Positions 63,538 through 64,000 of a DNA stretch of 64,000 bases are shown here, piece by piece. The position numbers and the translations under genes were made by a program. The stretch is taken from contig NC_012778.1 in assembly GCF_000146185.1 (NCBI RefSeq), positions 1,743,001 through 1,807,000 on the forward strand, in the 5' to 3' direction. The stretch's first letter is position 1. Each line of letters begins with the position of its first letter. The notes under the pieces were generated by a model. The model saw nothing but the letters and a program-made list of their open reading frames with translations, ran no database searches and was not told the DNA's origin. Source of the stretch: [Eubacterium] eligens ATCC 27750. Lineage in GTDB: Bacteria; Bacillota; Clostridia; Lachnospirales; Lachnospiraceae.

Positions 63538-64000
63538 TTACGCAGCCTTTAACTGTTCTCCCGGATGTCTGATATCTTTCAACATCTTTGATGCATCATA
63601 TCTGATTCCCTTAGTTAGAATCGCATGGAATACTCTTATCAGCTTACATGCTACTACTATCAGCGACTGCATCTTTTTTAATGGATTCTTTTCTCTGGTG
63701 GTATAATACCTGTGGATTTCTTTGAATTCTTCATTTTTTCCCACCACCGATATCGCTGCCTCGAAAAGTAAATATCTGAGACGCTTGCGCCCTCTTTTAC
63801 TTATCTTTGTCTTTCCGTTGTGCTTACCGGAACTATCTGCCACCAGTTCCAATCCCGCCAGTTTCTGAAGTTCTTTCGTGCTATCAAAGCGCGTAATATC
63901 GCCAACTTCTGCTATGAAACCTGCTACTGTTGTTATTCCTATGCCTTTTATTTCAAGCAGCTTATCCGCATACCTGACCTGTTGGCACAGTCCTTTGATC
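63538..64000 (-). CDS. IS110-family transposase, C-terminal part
   Basis: The frame runs off the right edge, so the N-terminal RuvC-like DEDD domain is not seen. The visible ~153 residues are the transposase_20 region: a helix-hairpin-helix LLEIKGIGITTVAGFIAEVGDITRF, LAGLELVADSSGKHNGKTKISKRGRKRLRYLLFEAA (with the conserved Ser-Gly region of the catalytic serine) and a helical C-terminus. No stop or frameshift interrupts the visible part, so the element may be intact. Confidence 0.93.
   Translation of the reverse strand, partial: IKGLCQQVRYADKLLEIKGIGITTVAGFIAEVGDITRFDSTKELQKLAGLELVADSSGKHNGKTKISKRGRKRLRYLLFEAAISVVGKNEEFKEIHRYYTTREKNPLKKMQSLIVVACKLIRVFHAILTKGIRYDASKMLKDIRHPGEQLKAA

Noticed and set aside
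63266..63706. A 146-codon plus-strand open frame across the IS110 end
   Set aside because: It overlaps the transposase C-terminus on the opposite strand, has no ribosome binding site and no protein-like conservation that I recognise.

Overview
The window is a 64-kb piece of a low-GC Gram-positive (Firmicutes) chromosome, most likely from a gut Lachnospiraceae species. The basis is gene content and protein style, not a database match: FabK-type fatty acid synthesis, an Sfp-type phosphopantetheinyl transferase, a FliB-type flagellin methylase, YesM/YesN-controlled sugar uptake, and a secreted family 9 pectate lyase like those of pectin-degrading Lachnospira (Eubacterium eligens) relatives. The species assignment is inference.

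Layout. 1-6.1 kb: start of dnaE, a PilZ-type protein, ftsH, pyrG and an orphan BlaI-type repressor. 6.2-16.7 kb: phosphopantetheinyl transferase, a potassium channel, an ABC-2 exporter (ATPase plus two permeases), a heterodimeric ABC exporter, a FliB-like methylase and unknown proteins. 16.7-21.1 kb: a Cys-rich unknown protein, a four-copy 62-bp tandem repeat, and an amino-acid ABC transporter (substrate-binding/permease fusion plus ATPase) surrounded by very long imperfect palindromes. 21-28.5 kb: truA, recQ, a membrane diguanylate cyclase, pilT, nth and an NSS-family symporter. 28.6-40.6 kb: a malto-oligosaccharide-type locus (two binding proteins, two permeases, a YesM/YesN two-component pair, alpha-glucan phosphorylase, an AraC regulator). 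40.7-42.8 kb: small membrane proteins and an AEC-family carrier. 42.9-53.4 kb: a full fatty acid synthesis operon, acpP-accB-accC-accD-accA-fabH-fabK-(second FabK-like flavoprotein)-fabG-fabF-fabZ-marR, with degV upstream. 53.5-61.3 kb: a TetR regulator, two MATE exporters flanking an SGNH hydrolase and tRNA-Gly, the PL9 pectate lyase and an M15 peptidase. 61.5-64 kb: an AT-rich accessory segment of three unknown genes, then the 3' part of an IS110-family element.

How the genes work together. Genes are tightly packed, with many 1-4 base stop/start overlaps (TAATG, ATGA, GTGA), so most blocks are operons. The fatty acid operon has a near-consensus promoter beside a FabT-like palindrome, and its last gene is a MarR-family protein that is the natural candidate regulator. 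The sugar locus imports oligosaccharides with an ATPase that must be encoded elsewhere; the phosphorylase would degrade the glucan.

The most unusual items are a binding protein whose two lobes appear in circularly permuted order inside a transporter fusion; a family of 185-246 bp imperfect palindromes beside that transporter; a 62-bp and a 32-bp tandem repeat; a tRNA-derived element next to tRNA-Gly bounded by a perfect 24-bp direct repeat; and a fatty acid operon that has a second FabK-like flavoprotein where fabD is commonly found.
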